A stretch of DNA of 64,000 bases from Synechococcus sp. CS-1330. GTDB taxonomy: Bacteria > Cyanobacteriota > Cyanobacteriia > PCC-6307 > Cyanobiaceae. The stretch lies in the NCBI GenBank assembly GCA_025128025.1, contig JAHLYR010000002.1, positions 1 through 64,000 on the forward strand, given 5' to 3'. A program made the position numbers and the translations under genes. Below the pieces are notes generated by a model that saw nothing but the letters and a program-made list of their open reading frames with translations, searched no databases and was not told the origin of the DNA. Every line of letters begins with the position of its first letter. The stretch's first letter is position 1. Of this stretch, positions 43,637-53,781 are shown piece by piece.

Positions 43637-44203
43637 ATGGGTTTGTTTGATCGCCTGTTCGCCACCCGCGCCGGCAACGCCGCCGCCCCGAAGACCCCCC
43701 AGCCCAAAAAGGAGGTTGAGACCTTCTTCCTGGACGCCGATGCTTCCAGCAGCATGGGCAACGTTGATTTCATGCGGCGCTCCAACACCATTCGCCGCAC
43801 CTTCCCGGGCACGGCTGACAGCCCCGGCAACAAGGAGATGGTGGCAGAGGTGGCTTCTATGGAGTCGCGGCTGGAGCGGGTCTCTGATGGCTTGGGTGGG
43901 CAGACCAGCCAGCCGGAACCAGCCTTTGATCTCACCCGTGGTGTCCCAAAACCAGTCAAGAAGACCTTCGCCCAAACCATGTCCCAGGCGGAGCTTGATC
44001 AGCGCATGAAAGGTTCTGCCATGGGCGTGAACGTGCCTGGTGGTAGCGCAGCGATCAAGCAGGAGCAGGAGCAGGCTCAAGCTCAGGCCCAGGCCCAAGC
44101 CGCTGCAATGGCAAGGTCGCAGCCCCAGGTCAGCCAGCAGGCCAGCGGCAAAGCTGGCGACATTGATCCCTTCAAGCGCATGAGCAGAGAATTGAAAGGT
44201 TGA
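43637..44203 (+). CDS. hypothetical protein, Gln/Ala-rich linker
   Basis: A 188-residue protein of unknown function from ATG 43637 (MGLFDRLFATRAG), placed after a short leader with an in-frame upstream extension that overlaps the PHP gene. It has no signal or membrane helix. A middle region with MGNVDFMRRSNTIRRTFPG looks ordered, while the last third is a Gln/Ala repeat (EQEQAQAQAQAQAAAMA) followed by a basic tail ending FKRMSRELKG. It may be a scaffold or linker protein. It is convergent with cobN, leaving about 20 bases. Confidence 0.65.
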   Translation: MGLFDRLFATRAGNAAAPKTPQPKKEVETFFLDADASSSMGNVDFMRRSNTIRRTFPGTADSPGNKEMVAEVASMESRLERVSDGLGGQTSQPEPAFDLTRGVPKPVKKTFAQTMSQAELDQRMKGSAMGVNVPGGSAAIKQEQEQAQAQAQAQAAAMARSQPQVSQQASGKAGDIDPFKRMSRELKG

Positions 44204-44222
44204 GCAAGCTGGCTTGGTTGCT

Positions 44223-47200
44223 TTAGCGCTGCTCAATCAGACTTTCGCTATCAAGAACCAGCTGGCGCAACTGCTCCAGCTGGTTTTTTTGTGCCCCTTC
44301 CCATAGACCCCTGTTGTGGGCTTCCAGTAGCCGTTCAGCCATGTCGCGCAGGGCCCAGGGATTGCTCTGCACCAGGAAATCACGCACTGTCTGATCCCCG
44401 AGCCACTGGTCGCAGATGGCGCCGTAGCCCCAGTCAGGCACTCGGCCGGTACTGGCGTCGTAGGCAAACAAATAATCGAGGCTGGCAGCCATTTCGAAGC
44501 CGCCTTTGTAGCCGTGGCCTTTCATCGCTTCGATCCAGCGGGGGTTGAGCACGCGGCTGCGCAGCACCTTGTCAAATTCCCGCTCCAGCCGGTGCAGCCG
44601 AGGCCGGGCAGCTCGGGAATGGTCGCCAAACCAAAGTGCCGGGCGCTGCCCTGAGACCCGCTCCACCGCTGCACTCAAGCCTCCCTGAAACTGGTAGTAG
44701 TCGTCCGAGTCGAGCAGATCGTGCTCCCGGTTGTCCTGGTTGTGCAACACCACCTGCACCGCCTTGAGCCGTTGCTCCAGGCCGCTCCGGTCGGCCTGGG
44801 CTTCGATTCCAGCCTGCCCAGCAGCCCCGGCTTGGCTGTCGTAACGCCAGCTGCTCCAGTTCAAAAAAGCCTCGCCCAGGTCAGCCCGCTCCTCCCAGTG
44901 GCCGCTGTCGATCAGGCCCTGCAGTCCTGCCCCGTAGGCCCCTGGCGCTGAGCCGTAGACGCGGGCGCTGTGGCCTTCGCGGCGGTAGGCGGCGGCGAGG
45001 GGATTGTCTGCCTCTGGTTCGGCTAGAGCGGCTACCAGTTCAGTGGCCCGGTTAACCCACCCCACCAGCTGGGGGAAGGCGTCGCGGAACAGTCCTGAGA
45101 TGCGCAGGGTCACGTCCACCCGCGGACGGCCCAGCAGGCTGAGGGGAATCACCTCCAGATCAACCATGCGGCGGGTGGGTCCATCCCAAATCGGTCTAAC
45201 GCCAAGTAAGGCCAGGGCCTGGGCGATGTCTTCGCCGCCATTCCGCATCGTTGCCGTGCCCCAAACCGATAGGGCCAAGCTGCTCAGGTGCTCCCCCTGC
45301 TCCTGAAGGTGCAGTTCCAGCAGCAACTCGGCGCTGCGGCGGCCCAGGTCCCAGGCCGCTTCGGTGGGTAGCCCGCGCAGGTCGACGCTGTAAAAGTTGC
45401 GCCCCGTCGGCAGCAGGTCTGGACGGCCGCGGGTGGGGGCGCCGGAGGGTCCTGCGGCAATGCGCTCCCCCTCCAGGCCCCGCAGGAAGGCTTCCCGCTC
45501 GGCACGGCCGCAGGCCAGTAGGGGGGGCATCAGGGCCTGGCGCAGGTGCATCAGCGCCTTCGCCAGGCTGGGTCCAGGCAATGGCGAAGGCTTGGCTTGG
45601 CTTTGTTGCTCACCGGCTAGTTCCTGCTCCACTAAGGCCAGTGCTTGCGCTTCCAACAGCGCTACCCCATCTCCCACCAGACGCGGCAGCTCTCCGCCAA
45701 AGGCGGCCTGGAGCCGTTGCTGGTCTGGCTGGCCCAGGGGCGTGCTGTCTTCATCGCCCCAGGGGTCGAAACTGAGCTGTAGGTCGTGCGCCAGGGCCTG
45801 GGTGAGGCCGGGTTGCGCTGCCAACGGACAGCGGGCAAGGCAGAGCAGCAGCTCCGCCAGCCGATCGGGCTCCGGCAGGGTGCCGAAGGTGTGGAGCCCC
45901 AGGCGGATCTGGGCTTCCTTGAGCTCGCATAGATAGCCATCGGCGGCATCGAGCCGGCTATCAAGCTCCGCGCCGCCGCCGAGGGGTAGCTCCAGGTTCT
46001 CGAGCTGCTCGGCCAGGGTCTGGCGCAGGGGACCTGCCCGTTCACTGCCGAGTTGGCAGGCTTCCCAGTATTCATCCAGCAGCACCTCAAGTCGCTGCAG
46101 CGCGCCATGCAGGCCTGCTCGTCCAAGGGGCGGCGTGAGGTGATCGAGGATCACCGCCTGGCTGCGGCGCTTGGCCTGGGAGCCCTCGCCGGGATCGTTG
46201 ACGATGAAGGGATAAAGGTGTGGCAGCGGCCCAAGGGCCGATTCCGGAAAACAACTGTCCGAGAGCCCCAAGCCCTTGCCTGGCAGCCATTCCAGGTTGC
46301 CGTGCTTGCCCACATGCACCACCGCATGGGCGCCAAACTCCTGGCGCAGCCAGAGGTATTGGGCTAGGTAGGCGTGGGTGGGGGGCAGGTCGGGGCTGTG
46401 GTAGCTGAGGGCTGGATCCCTGTCGTAACCGCGGTCGGGCTGGATCAACACACTCACATGCCCCAGCTGCAAGCCACGGATCGGGAAGCCGGGTATAGCT
46501 CCGGCGGCGCTAACCAGAGCGACATCGAGTTCAGGCGGTCCCCAAACCGCCTCGAGCCTTTGGCGGCCCTCGCTGGGGAGGCAGGCATACCAGTCTTGGT
46601 ATGTGGCAAGGGGCAGCAGGGTCAGGGCGGGTCGGTGCTCGCTTTCCGGATCGTTGCTGCGTCCAGCCAGCAGCATCTGGATCAGGGCCTCGCCATCGAT
46701 AGGCACTGGGCCCTGCAACGTGTAGCCAGCCCCGGCAAGCCACTGCAACATCAAGGCCGTTGAGGCCGGCGTATCGAGTCCAACGCCATTGGCGAGGCGG
46801 CTGTTGCGGGTTGGGTAATTGGCCAGGACAAGCGCAACGCGGCGTTCGGCAACTGGGGTTTGGCGCAGCCGGATCCAGTTTGCACAGAGCTGGGCGATCC
46901 AGGTCAGCCGTTCCGGATCCGGTTGGTAGCGCTGCAGGGCCGAAGCCAGACGCTCGCTGGCGCCCACGGTCTCCTTAAAGGCGCCAATGCGGGTAGTGAG
47001 CCGCCCGTCCAACTCTGGTAAGGCCACCTGGAGGGTGAGGTCGGTTGGGCCTAAGCCGATGCTGCTGGTCTGCCAGCGGCTGCGGGGCTGGCTACTGCAA
47101 AGCAGCTGAAGCACCGGCACACCAAGTTGCTCCCATAGCGGCGCCCCTAGGCCTGCCTCCTCAAACTGCACTGAGGCAAAGGAGGTGCTGCACAACACGG

Positions 47201-47951
47201 CCTGGACTCCCTCCCGCTGCAGCAGGTCGGCCACGCCCCGCTGCACCGCCCCATCCCGTAGACCGCTTACCCACAGCGCCCGCGGGCACAGTCCTGCCTG
47301 GCGCAGGGCCTGCAGGGTGGCGTCCATCAGGGCCAGGTCACCGGCCTGTAACAGGGCCCGATAGGCGATCACGCCTATGCGAGGGCCTGGCTCCTGCTGC
47401 CAATCATGGGGTAGTGGATCGGCGAGGGGCTCGGCTCGTGGCGCCGCTGGGGATCCACCTTCAAGCAGACCCTGCAAAGCCTGTAGCAGTTGGCGCAGGT
47501 TGGCGGGTCCCCCCTCCCGCAGGCAGCGGGCCAGGCCGATTGCTAACTCAGGATCAACGGTGCCCAGCCCCGCCAGCACCTGCTCCTCATCGGCCGTGCC
47601 AGCCAGCACGAGCAATTGGTGTCCTGGAGCTGAGCCTGCCCAACTCTGGAGCTGCTCCAAGCCATAACTCCAGTGGCCCCTTCCACCCAGTAACCGCACA
47701 ATCACCAGCCGGGCGTGGCGCACCGTGGAATTGAGGTAGTGGTCGATTTGGGCCGGGTGGGCCAGGGCCGCCAGGTTTAGGCCGCGCAGCTCAGCTCTCA
47801 GCAGCTGGGGTTCCCGCTCAAGCAGCTGGTCAATGGCCAGCAGGTCGGTGTCGGCACTGCTGAGCAGCAGCACAGGCGCGGCAGGCTGCTCCACCAGGGC
47901 GCCGATGTCGGCTGCTGCTCCTCCCCCAGGTATCGATGCCAAGCGATGCAT
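44223..47951 (-). CDS. cobN: CobN-type cobaltochelatase large subunit
   Basis: Large subunit of the aerobic cobaltochelatase that inserts cobalt into hydrogenobyrinic acid a,c-diamide in cobalamin synthesis. About 1242 residues from ATG 47951, matching the CobN/ChlH family. Visible words include GPTDLTLQVALPELDGRL, HVGKHGNLEWLPGKG, PFIVNDPGEGSQAKRRSQAVI and the C-terminal GFEMAASLDYLFAYDA, ending LDSESLIEQR. An upstream extension to 48038 overlaps ilvE and lacks support. In cyanobacteria CobN is thought to work with the Mg-chelatase ChlI/ChlD subunits, and no cobS/cobT is seen here. Divergent from ilvE-metH. Confidence 0.94.
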   Translation of the reverse strand: MHRLASIPGGGAAADIGALVEQPAAPVLLLSSADTDLLAIDQLLEREPQLLRAELRGLNLAALAHPAQIDHYLNSTVRHARLVIVRLLGGRGHWSYGLEQLQSWAGSAPGHQLLVLAGTADEEQVLAGLGTVDPELAIGLARCLREGGPANLRQLLQALQGLLEGGSPAAPRAEPLADPLPHDWQQEPGPRIGVIAYRALLQAGDLALMDATLQALRQAGLCPRALWVSGLRDGAVQRGVADLLQREGVQAVLCSTSFASVQFEEAGLGAPLWEQLGVPVLQLLCSSQPRSRWQTSSIGLGPTDLTLQVALPELDGRLTTRIGAFKETVGASERLASALQRYQPDPERLTWIAQLCANWIRLRQTPVAERRVALVLANYPTRNSRLANGVGLDTPASTALMLQWLAGAGYTLQGPVPIDGEALIQMLLAGRSNDPESEHRPALTLLPLATYQDWYACLPSEGRQRLEAVWGPPELDVALVSAAGAIPGFPIRGLQLGHVSVLIQPDRGYDRDPALSYHSPDLPPTHAYLAQYLWLRQEFGAHAVVHVGKHGNLEWLPGKGLGLSDSCFPESALGPLPHLYPFIVNDPGEGSQAKRRSQAVILDHLTPPLGRAGLHGALQRLEVLLDEYWEACQLGSERAGPLRQTLAEQLENLELPLGGGAELDSRLDAADGYLCELKEAQIRLGLHTFGTLPEPDRLAELLLCLARCPLAAQPGLTQALAHDLQLSFDPWGDEDSTPLGQPDQQRLQAAFGGELPRLVGDGVALLEAQALALVEQELAGEQQSQAKPSPLPGPSLAKALMHLRQALMPPLLACGRAEREAFLRGLEGERIAAGPSGAPTRGRPDLLPTGRNFYSVDLRGLPTEAAWDLGRRSAELLLELHLQEQGEHLSSLALSVWGTATMRNGGEDIAQALALLGVRPIWDGPTRRMVDLEVIPLSLLGRPRVDVTLRISGLFRDAFPQLVGWVNRATELVAALAEPEADNPLAAAYRREGHSARVYGSAPGAYGAGLQGLIDSGHWEERADLGEAFLNWSSWRYDSQAGAAGQAGIEAQADRSGLEQRLKAVQVVLHNQDNREHDLLDSDDYYQFQGGLSAAVERVSGQRPALWFGDHSRAARPRLHRLEREFDKVLRSRVLNPRWIEAMKGHGYKGGFEMAASLDYLFAYDASTGRVPDWGYGAICDQWLGDQTVRDFLVQSNPWALRDMAERLLEAHNRGLWEGAQKNQLEQLRQLVLDSESLIEQR

Positions 47952-48036
47952 CGCCCCATCCTGCTTGCTGCGGTGAGAAGATCGGTTCATACCGGCCCCA
48001 GGCCGCCGCGCCAGCACCGCCCGCTTCGCCCTCACC

Positions 48037-48954
48037 ATGCACCAGTTCCTGCCCTACGCCTGGTTCGGTGGCCGATGCGTGCCCTTTGCCGAAGCCACTC
48101 TGTCGGTGGCCACCCACGCCCTCCACTACGGCACTGGAGCCTTTGGCGGCATGCGGGCCCTGCCCAATCCCAGCGACCCGGCTGAGATCCTGCTTTTCCG
48201 CGCCGATCGCCACACCCGCCGGCTCAGCCAGAGTGCCCGGCTGCTGCTCACTGAGCTACCCGAAGAAACCATCCACGACGCGATCGTGACCTTCTTACGC
48301 GCAAATAAACCAACTTGCCCTGTTTATTTGCGCCCGTTTGTTTACACCAGTGATCTGGGTATCGCACCCCGGCTACACAATATTGAGACCGATTTTCTCA
48401 TCTACGGACTGGAGTTGGGCGACTACCTCTCCCCTGAGGGTGTGAGCTGCCGCATCTCCTCTTGGACCCGCCAGGAAGACCGCTCCCTGCCCCTGCGCGG
48501 CAAAATTAGTGGTGCCTACATCACCAGCTCCCTGGCTAAAACAGAAGCTGTAAAAAGTGGTTTTGATGAGGCCCTGCTGCTCAACAGTCGCGGCAAGGTA
48601 AGTGAGGCCAGCGGCATGAATCTTTTTATTGTTCGAGATGGCGTATTGATTACCCCTGGGGTTGATCAGGACATCCTTGAAGGCATCACCCGCGCCAGCG
48701 TGCTGGAACTGGCCAAGGCCATGGGCATTCCCACCCTGGAGCGCCCTGTCGATAAGAGTGAGCTCTTTGTAGCCGATGAGGTGTTCCTCAGCGGCACCGC
48801 CGCCAAGGTCACCCCGGTGCGCCGGGTGGAGACCACCGACATGCCTGCCCAGCGGCCGATAATGAACGCTATTCGTGAGCGCCTAACAGCAATCACAGAA
48901 GGCCGCGATTCCGCCTATGACCACTGGGTGACCCGGATTCGCGTAGACGGTTGA
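48037..48954 (+). CDS. ilvE: branched-chain amino acid aminotransferase
   Basis: A fold-type IV PLP enzyme of 305 residues that makes the last step of Leu, Ile and Val synthesis. [14 protein letters not shown] is the N-terminal substrate helix, [13 protein letters not shown] is the mid-domain strand, the PLP lysine is in [13 protein letters not shown] (near 156), and [14 protein letters not shown] is the phosphate-binding part. The length is typical. Residues about 87-99 are encoded by a perfect 12-bp inverted repeat (48299-48333) without disturbing the frame. It is divergent from cobN and overlaps metH start codons. Confidence 0.94.
   Translation: MHQFLPYAWFGGRCVPFAEATLSVATHALHYGTGAFGGMRALPNPSDPAEILLFRADRHTRRLSQSARLLLTELPEETIHDAIVTFLRANKPTCPVYLRPFVYTSDLGIAPRLHNIETDFLIYGLELGDYLSPEGVSCRISSWTRQEDRSLPLRGKISGAYITSSLAKTEAVKSGFDEALLLNSRGKVSEASGMNLFIVRDGVLITPGVDQDILEGITRASVLELAKAMGIPTLERPVDKSELFVADEVFLSGTAAKVTPVRRVETTDMPAQRPIMNAIRERLTAITEGRDSAYDHWVTRIRVDG
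48299..48333. repeat. 12-bp perfect inverted repeat inside ilvE
   Basis: GCGCAAATAAAC (48299-48310), an 11-base spacer, then GTTTATTTGCGC (48322-48333): arms complementary at all 12 positions. The arms are AT-rich against the surrounding GC-rich coding sequence. They are in frame and encode [13 protein letters not shown], so no coding break results. A stable hairpin in the mRNA or a protein-binding site is possible; chance is a less likely explanation. Confidence 0.85.
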
Positions 48955-48959
48955 TCAAC

Positions 48960-51900
48960 ATGACCGCGGCAGTAGCACCCCAGATGGTTAAGCGAATCGG
49001 CTTTCTTGAGCGCCTGCATGGGCCTGAGAGGCCGGTGCTGGTGTTTGACGGTGCCACAGGCACCTCGCTGCAGCAGATGGATCTGGGCCCCGATGATTTC
49101 GGCGGCGCCGCCCTTGAGGGCTGCAATGAAAATCTTGTATTAACTCGCCCCGATGCGGTGCAGGCAGTGCATCGCCAGTTTTTGGAGGCGGGCTGCGATG
49201 TGATTGAAACCGACACCTTCGGGGCCACCTCGCTGGTGCTGGCTGAATACGACATCGCCGACCAGACCTTTGCCCTTAACAAGAGGGCGGCAGAGCTGGC
49301 CCGCGAAGTGGCCGCTGCTTACTCCACCGCAGACAAGCCGCGCTTCGTGGCTGGCTCTATGGGGCCGACCACCAAGCTGCCGACCCTGGGCCACATCGAT
49401 TTCGACACGATGAAGGCATCGTTTGCTGAGCAGGCCGAAGGGCTGCTGGCGGGAGATGTGGATTTATTTATCGTGGAGACCTGCCAGGACGTGCTGCAGA
49501 TCAAGGCAGCCCTGCAGGGTATTGAGGACGCCTTCGCCAAGACCGGCCAGCGGCGTCCGTTGATGGTGAGCGTGACGATGGAGACCACCGGCACAATGTT
49601 GGTCGGCTCCGATATAGCTGCTGTGGTGGCGATCCTGGAGCCATTCCCGATTGATGTGCTGGGGCTCAACTGCGCCACGGGACCTGAGCAGATGAAGGAG
49701 CACATCCGCTACCTGAGCAAGCACAGTCCGTTTGTGGTGAGCTGTATCCCAAACGCCGGCCTGCCAGAAAACATCGGCGGTGTAGCCCACTACCGCTTGA
49801 CCCCGCTCGAAATGAAGATGCAGTTGCTGCACTTCGTTGAAGATCTAGGCGTGCAGGTGATCGGTGGCTGCTGCGGCACCACCCCTGCCCACATCGCCGC
49901 ATTGACCGAGTTGGCAGCCGAGATGCATCCAGCTGCTCGACCGGTGCGCACCCCCCAGATCCAGCACGCCCGTCCCCTGCTGCAGGGTGAGCCTGCCGCG
50001 GCCTCGATCTACAGCACCACGCCCTACCACCAGGACAATTCCTTCCTGATCATTGGTGAACGGCTTAACGCCAGCGGCAGCAAGAAAGTGCGCGAGCTGC
50101 TAGCTGAGGAGGATTGGGATGGCCTGGTGGGAGTGGCGCGGGGTCAGGTGAAGGAGAACGCCCACGTGCTCGACGTCAACCTCGATTACGTCGGTCGCGA
50201 TGGTGAACGGGACATGCATGAGCTGGTGAGCCGTCTTGTCACCAACGTCAACCTGCCGTTGATGCTTGACTCCACCGAGTGGCAGAAGATGGAGGCCGGG
50301 CTCAAGGTGTCCGGTGGTAAATGCATTCTCAATTCCACCAACTATGAAGATGGGGATGAGCGTTTCTTCAAGGTGCTCGAGCTTGCCAAGGCCTATGGCG
50401 CCGGGGTGGTCGTGGGCACCATCGACGAAGAGGGCATGGCACGCACAGCCGAGCGCAAGTTTGCTATTGCCCAGCGCGCCTACCGAGACGCGGTTGAGTT
50501 TGGCATTCCTGCTCACGAGATTTTCTACGACCCCCTAGCCCTACCGATATCCACGGGCATTGAGGAAGATCGGCTCAATGGAGCAGCCACGATTGAGGCA
50601 ATCCGCCGCATTCGCACAGACCTACCAGGGGTGCATGTGGTGCTGGGCGTCAGCAACGTCAGTTTCGGACTGTCGCCGGCGGCTCGGATTGTCCTCAATT
50701 CGGTGTTTCTGCACGACTGCTGCGAAGCCGGCATGGATGCGGCGATCATTAGCCCCGCCAAGATTCTGCCCCTTGCAAAGATCAGTCCAGAGCATCAGCA
50801 GGTGTGCCGCGATCTGATTTACGACCGGCGTCGCTTCGAGACTAATGAGCCGGGTGCTATTTGCAGCTACGACCCGCTCACAGTGCTCACCACCTTGTTT
50901 GAAGGGGTGAGCGCCAAAGAGGCCAGGGCCTCAGGCCCATCCCTCGCTGACCTGAAGGTGGAGGAGCGGCTCAAGCAGCACATCATTGATGGTGAGCGCA
51001 TCGGGCTTGATGCCTCCCTAAACGAAGCGCTTGCCACTTACCCACCCCTGCAGATCATTAATACCTTTTTGCTCGACGGCATGAAGGTGGTGGGCGAACT
51101 CTTCGGTTCTGGCCAGATGCAATTGCCCTTCGTACTACAGAGCGCCGAAACCATGAAGGCGGCGGTAGCCCATCTCGAGCCCCACATGGAAACGGCCGAG
51201 GGAGAAAGCTCGGCCAAGGGTAAATTCCTGATCGCCACTGTTAAAGGTGATGTTCATGATATCGGCAAAAATCTTGTAGATATTATTCTCACTAATAACG
51301 GCTATGAGGTTGTCAATCTAGGTATCAAGCAGAGCTGCGAGGCTATTATTGATGCCCAGCAGAAGCATCAAGCAGACTGCATTGCCATGAGCGGTCTGCT
51401 TGTGAAATCGACGGCCTTCATGAAAGACAATCTGGAAGCCTTTAATCAGGCTGGTATTGCCGTGCCGGTAATACTTGGCGGAGCAGCACTTACGCCTAGG
51501 TTTGTTAATGGCGATTGCCGGGCCGCCTATCAAGGTCAGGTTATCTACGGTCGCGACGCATTTGCCGATCTGCGTTTCATGGACGCCCTGATGGAGGCGA
51601 AGGCAGCTGGTGATTGGGATGACCTACAAGGTTTCCTTGGAACGATTCCGGAGGGGCTTGGCATCGCCTGCCCTCAGTCCCCCGCAGAAGAGCCTGCCAA
51701 AGCGGATGGGGCGATTGAAGCAGTAGCTATTTCGACACCAGAAGCCACTCCCAGCTCCGAAGCAAATGATCAGAATCCTAATGATCAGCGCTCTACGGCT
51801 GTGGCCGAGGAGAGCGCCCTTGAGCCACCTTTCTGGGGTAGCCAGGTTTTGACAGAGCAGGAGATCGACCTGCAGGAAGTATTCGCTTACCTAGATCGAA

Positions 51901-52637
51901 ACGCCCTGTTTGCGGGCCAGTGGCAGCTGCGTAAGACCCAGCAGCAGAGCCGCGAAGACTACGAAGTCATGCTGGCCGAGAAGGCGGAGCCCGTTCTTAA
52001 GCAGTGGATGGGGCGCTGTCTCGAGGAGGGCCTGCTTTCACCCCGGGTTGCCTACGGCTATTTCCCCTGCGGCCGTAGTGGCAACGCCGTGGTCTTGTTT
52101 GACCCAGCTAGGCGGCAGCAACAATTAGGACGCTTTGAACTGCCCCGCCAGCGCTCAGGCAACCGCTACTGCATCGCTGATTTCTACCGAGATCTCGCAA
52201 TCGCAGCCGATGGTTCGTCGCTGCCAACCGATGTGTTGCCGATGCAGGCCGTAACCATGGGCGAAGGCGCCACCAGCTTTGCCCAGCAGCTTTTCAAGGC
52301 CGATCAATACACCGATTACCTCTATTTCCATGGACTTGGAGTCCAGATGGCTGAGGCTTTGGCCGAATGGGTGCATGCGCGCATCAGGCGTGAGCTTGGT
52401 TTTGCTGATCCGACCGCGATGCCGCTGCGCGACGTGCTGGCCCAGCGCTATCGCGGTAGCCGCTACTCCTTTGGCTATCCCGCCTGCCCAAACGTGGCCG
52501 ACTCCCGCCAGCAGCTCGCCTGGCTCGGTGCCGAGCGGATTGGTCTGTCGATGGATGAGAGCGACCAACTCGAACCAGAGCAGAGCACCACTGCCCTGGT
52601 GGCCCTCCACAGCCAAGCCCGTTACTTCTCAGCCTGA
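48960..52637 (+). CDS. metH: cobalamin-dependent methionine synthase
   Basis: Transfers the methyl group of 5-methyltetrahydrofolate to homocysteine through cobalamin. The 1225 residues show four modules in order: homocysteine barrel (about 1-325) with zinc cysteines in GLNCATGP and [10 protein letters not shown]; pterin-binding barrel (about 355-615); B12 domain (about 650-900) with the DVHDIGKN motif near 763; and, after an acidic linker (about 905-955), the AdoMet reactivation domain (about 960-1225) with SFGYPACPN. Length matches the full enzyme. ATG 48960 follows the ilvE stop by 5 bases; a TTG at 48951 overlaps it. The B12-domain stretch near 51220-51500 is visibly AT-rich. Confidence 0.97.
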   Translation: MTAAVAPQMVKRIGFLERLHGPERPVLVFDGATGTSLQQMDLGPDDFGGAALEGCNENLVLTRPDAVQAVHRQFLEAGCDVIETDTFGATSLVLAEYDIADQTFALNKRAAELAREVAAAYSTADKPRFVAGSMGPTTKLPTLGHIDFDTMKASFAEQAEGLLAGDVDLFIVETCQDVLQIKAALQGIEDAFAKTGQRRPLMVSVTMETTGTMLVGSDIAAVVAILEPFPIDVLGLNCATGPEQMKEHIRYLSKHSPFVVSCIPNAGLPENIGGVAHYRLTPLEMKMQLLHFVEDLGVQVIGGCCGTTPAHIAALTELAAEMHPAARPVRTPQIQHARPLLQGEPAAASIYSTTPYHQDNSFLIIGERLNASGSKKVRELLAEEDWDGLVGVARGQVKENAHVLDVNLDYVGRDGERDMHELVSRLVTNVNLPLMLDSTEWQKMEAGLKVSGGKCILNSTNYEDGDERFFKVLELAKAYGAGVVVGTIDEEGMARTAERKFAIAQRAYRDAVEFGIPAHEIFYDPLALPISTGIEEDRLNGAATIEAIRRIRTDLPGVHVVLGVSNVSFGLSPAARIVLNSVFLHDCCEAGMDAAIISPAKILPLAKISPEHQQVCRDLIYDRRRFETNEPGAICSYDPLTVLTTLFEGVSAKEARASGPSLADLKVEERLKQHIIDGERIGLDASLNEALATYPPLQIINTFLLDGMKVVGELFGSGQMQLPFVLQSAETMKAAVAHLEPHMETAEGESSAKGKFLIATVKGDVHDIGKNLVDIILTNNGYEVVNLGIKQSCEAIIDAQQKHQADCIAMSGLLVKSTAFMKDNLEAFNQAGIAVPVILGGAALTPRFVNGDCRAAYQGQVIYGRDAFADLRFMDALMEAKAAGDWDDLQGFLGTIPEGLGIACPQSPAEEPAKADGAIEAVAISTPEATPSSEANDQNPNDQRSTAVAEESALEPPFWGSQVLTEQEIDLQEVFAYLDRNALFAGQWQLRKTQQQSREDYEVMLAEKAEPVLKQWMGRCLEEGLLSPRVAYGYFPCGRSGNAVVLFDPARRQQQLGRFELPRQRSGNRYCIADFYRDLAIAADGSSLPTDVLPMQAVTMGEGATSFAQQLFKADQYTDYLYFHGLGVQMAEALAEWVHARIRRELGFADPTAMPLRDVLAQRYRGSRYSFGYPACPNVADSRQQLAWLGAERIGLSMDESDQLEPEQSTTALVALHSQARYFSA

Positions 52638-52686
52638 GTAGGGGGGCGGCGGCTTCTAGCCTGGCCAATCACCTTGCAAAACGGCT

Positions 52687-52959
52687 ATGGCCATTGCCGG
52701 TCCAGGCGGCGTTGATGCCGCAATCGCCTCGGGCATCGACCTTGATGGCACCCCAATCCCCGCCGAGATGATCGCTCTTTACACGGAGGTAATGGATCTT
52801 GAAAGCCAGCGGGCCCGCAGCGGCGTCAAGAAATCGATGCGCAATCGCATCGTCAAGACAGGCTCGAAGCATTTCGACCAAGCCAGCCTTGATGAGCGGC
52901 TTAAGGCCGCCGGTTGGGATGGCTTGAAAGCTAAGGAGATTGCTTTTTTCTACTCCTGA
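52687..52959 (+). CDS. small conserved hypothetical protein (90 aa)
   Basis: A 90-residue protein from ATG 52687: a flexible N terminus (MAIAGPGGVDAAIASG), then a helical core (PAEMIALYTEVMDLESQRARSG, NRIVKTGSKHFDQASLDERLKAAGWDGLKAKEIAFFYS, quoted in parts). The style is that of small picocyanobacterial proteins conserved across strains. I do not know its function. It is convergent with the 75-residue gene, three bases apart. Confidence 0.7.
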   Translation: MAIAGPGGVDAAIASGIDLDGTPIPAEMIALYTEVMDLESQRARSGVKKSMRNRIVKTGSKHFDQASLDERLKAAGWDGLKAKEIAFFYS

Positions 52960-52962
52960 GCT

Positions 52963-53190
52963 CTAGCTGCAAAGCTCTTCAAGGGCGTCGATCACCTCCT
53001 GCTGAAACTCCTCCAGGTTGGAGGAGTCGCTCAGGTCGATGCCTTCGCCAGCGGCGTTCTGGGTGAGTTCCTGGAAATGGAAAGCTCCTTCGCCGTGGGC
53101 GAGGAATTCCATGGCGGAGGGTTCACCGCTTTCTTTGTACGCGTCGCAGAGGGCCAGAAAGGCCGCGTCTTCGGAGAATTCCCAGCTCAT
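52963..53190 (-). CDS. small acidic hypothetical protein (75 aa)
   Basis: A 75-residue, very acidic helical protein starting MSWEFSEDAAFLALCDAYKESGEPSAMEFLAHG and ending in EEFQQEVIDALEELCS (quoted in part), with a Cys at the C terminus. The composition is protein-like and the ATG is well placed. No family recognised; it looks like a conserved small protein of the lineage. Convergent with the 90-residue gene. Confidence 0.65.
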   Translation of the reverse strand: MSWEFSEDAAFLALCDAYKESGEPSAMEFLAHGEGAFHFQELTQNAAGEGIDLSDSSNLEEFQQEVIDALEELCS

Positions 53191-53389
53191 GAAGGGGGCC
53201 GCGCTGAAAGACAGGGTGAACGCGCTCTTCGACCTTTAACGCCTCCCCCCCGGAATCCGTCAACTACCCAGCCCAACATTGTGCGGGTGTGTTGCCTTTC
53301 ACATAGCTCTGAAGCTTGTGCTTAGAGCAGTGCTGCAAGCTCCGAACTGCCTGGCCAGACTGGAGCTATTCCCATTTTCCCCGGTTCCC

Positions 53390-53773
53390 GTGAGCGATTC
53401 CAGCCAGCCTGCCCCCGCTTCGCTAAATGTGCTGGGTGAACCCTTGGTGGTGTGCGGCTGCCAACCAATGACAGGTTGGTTCCGCGACGGTCATTGCCGC
53501 ACCAATGCCGCCGACCTGGGACGTCACAGCGTCTGCTGCGTCGTTAGCGATGCCTTCTTGCGGTACAGCCAGGCCCAGGGAAACGACCTAAGTACCCCGG
53601 CGCCCGCCTACGGCTTCCCCGGTCTCAAGCCTGGAGACCATTGGTGTGTATGCGCGCCGCGTTGGCTTGAGGCCTACGAGGACGGCATGGCACCACCGGT
53701 GCGCCTGGAGGCCACGGAGGACTCCGCTCTGGAGGTGATTTCCCTATCAATTCTGCAAGCAAACGCTGCTTGA
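53390..53773 (+). CDS. DUF2237 family protein
   Basis: A 127-residue cysteine-containing protein of the DUF2237 family: LNVLGEPLVVCGCQPMTGWFRDGHC is the conserved N-terminal word, HSVCCVVSDAFLRYSQAQGNDLSTP the middle, and FPGLKPGDHWCVCAPRW the end (all quoted in part). The five-plus Cys residues at fixed places suggest a metal or redox role, not yet defined. Start GTG 53390; an upstream in-frame stretch from 53279 reads as leader. Convergent with the SDR gene, nine bases apart. Confidence 0.82.
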   Translation: MSDSSQPAPASLNVLGEPLVVCGCQPMTGWFRDGHCRTNAADLGRHSVCCVVSDAFLRYSQAQGNDLSTPAPAYGFPGLKPGDHWCVCAPRWLEAYEDGMAPPVRLEATEDSALEVISLSILQANAA

Positions 53774-53781
53774 TTTCAGAG

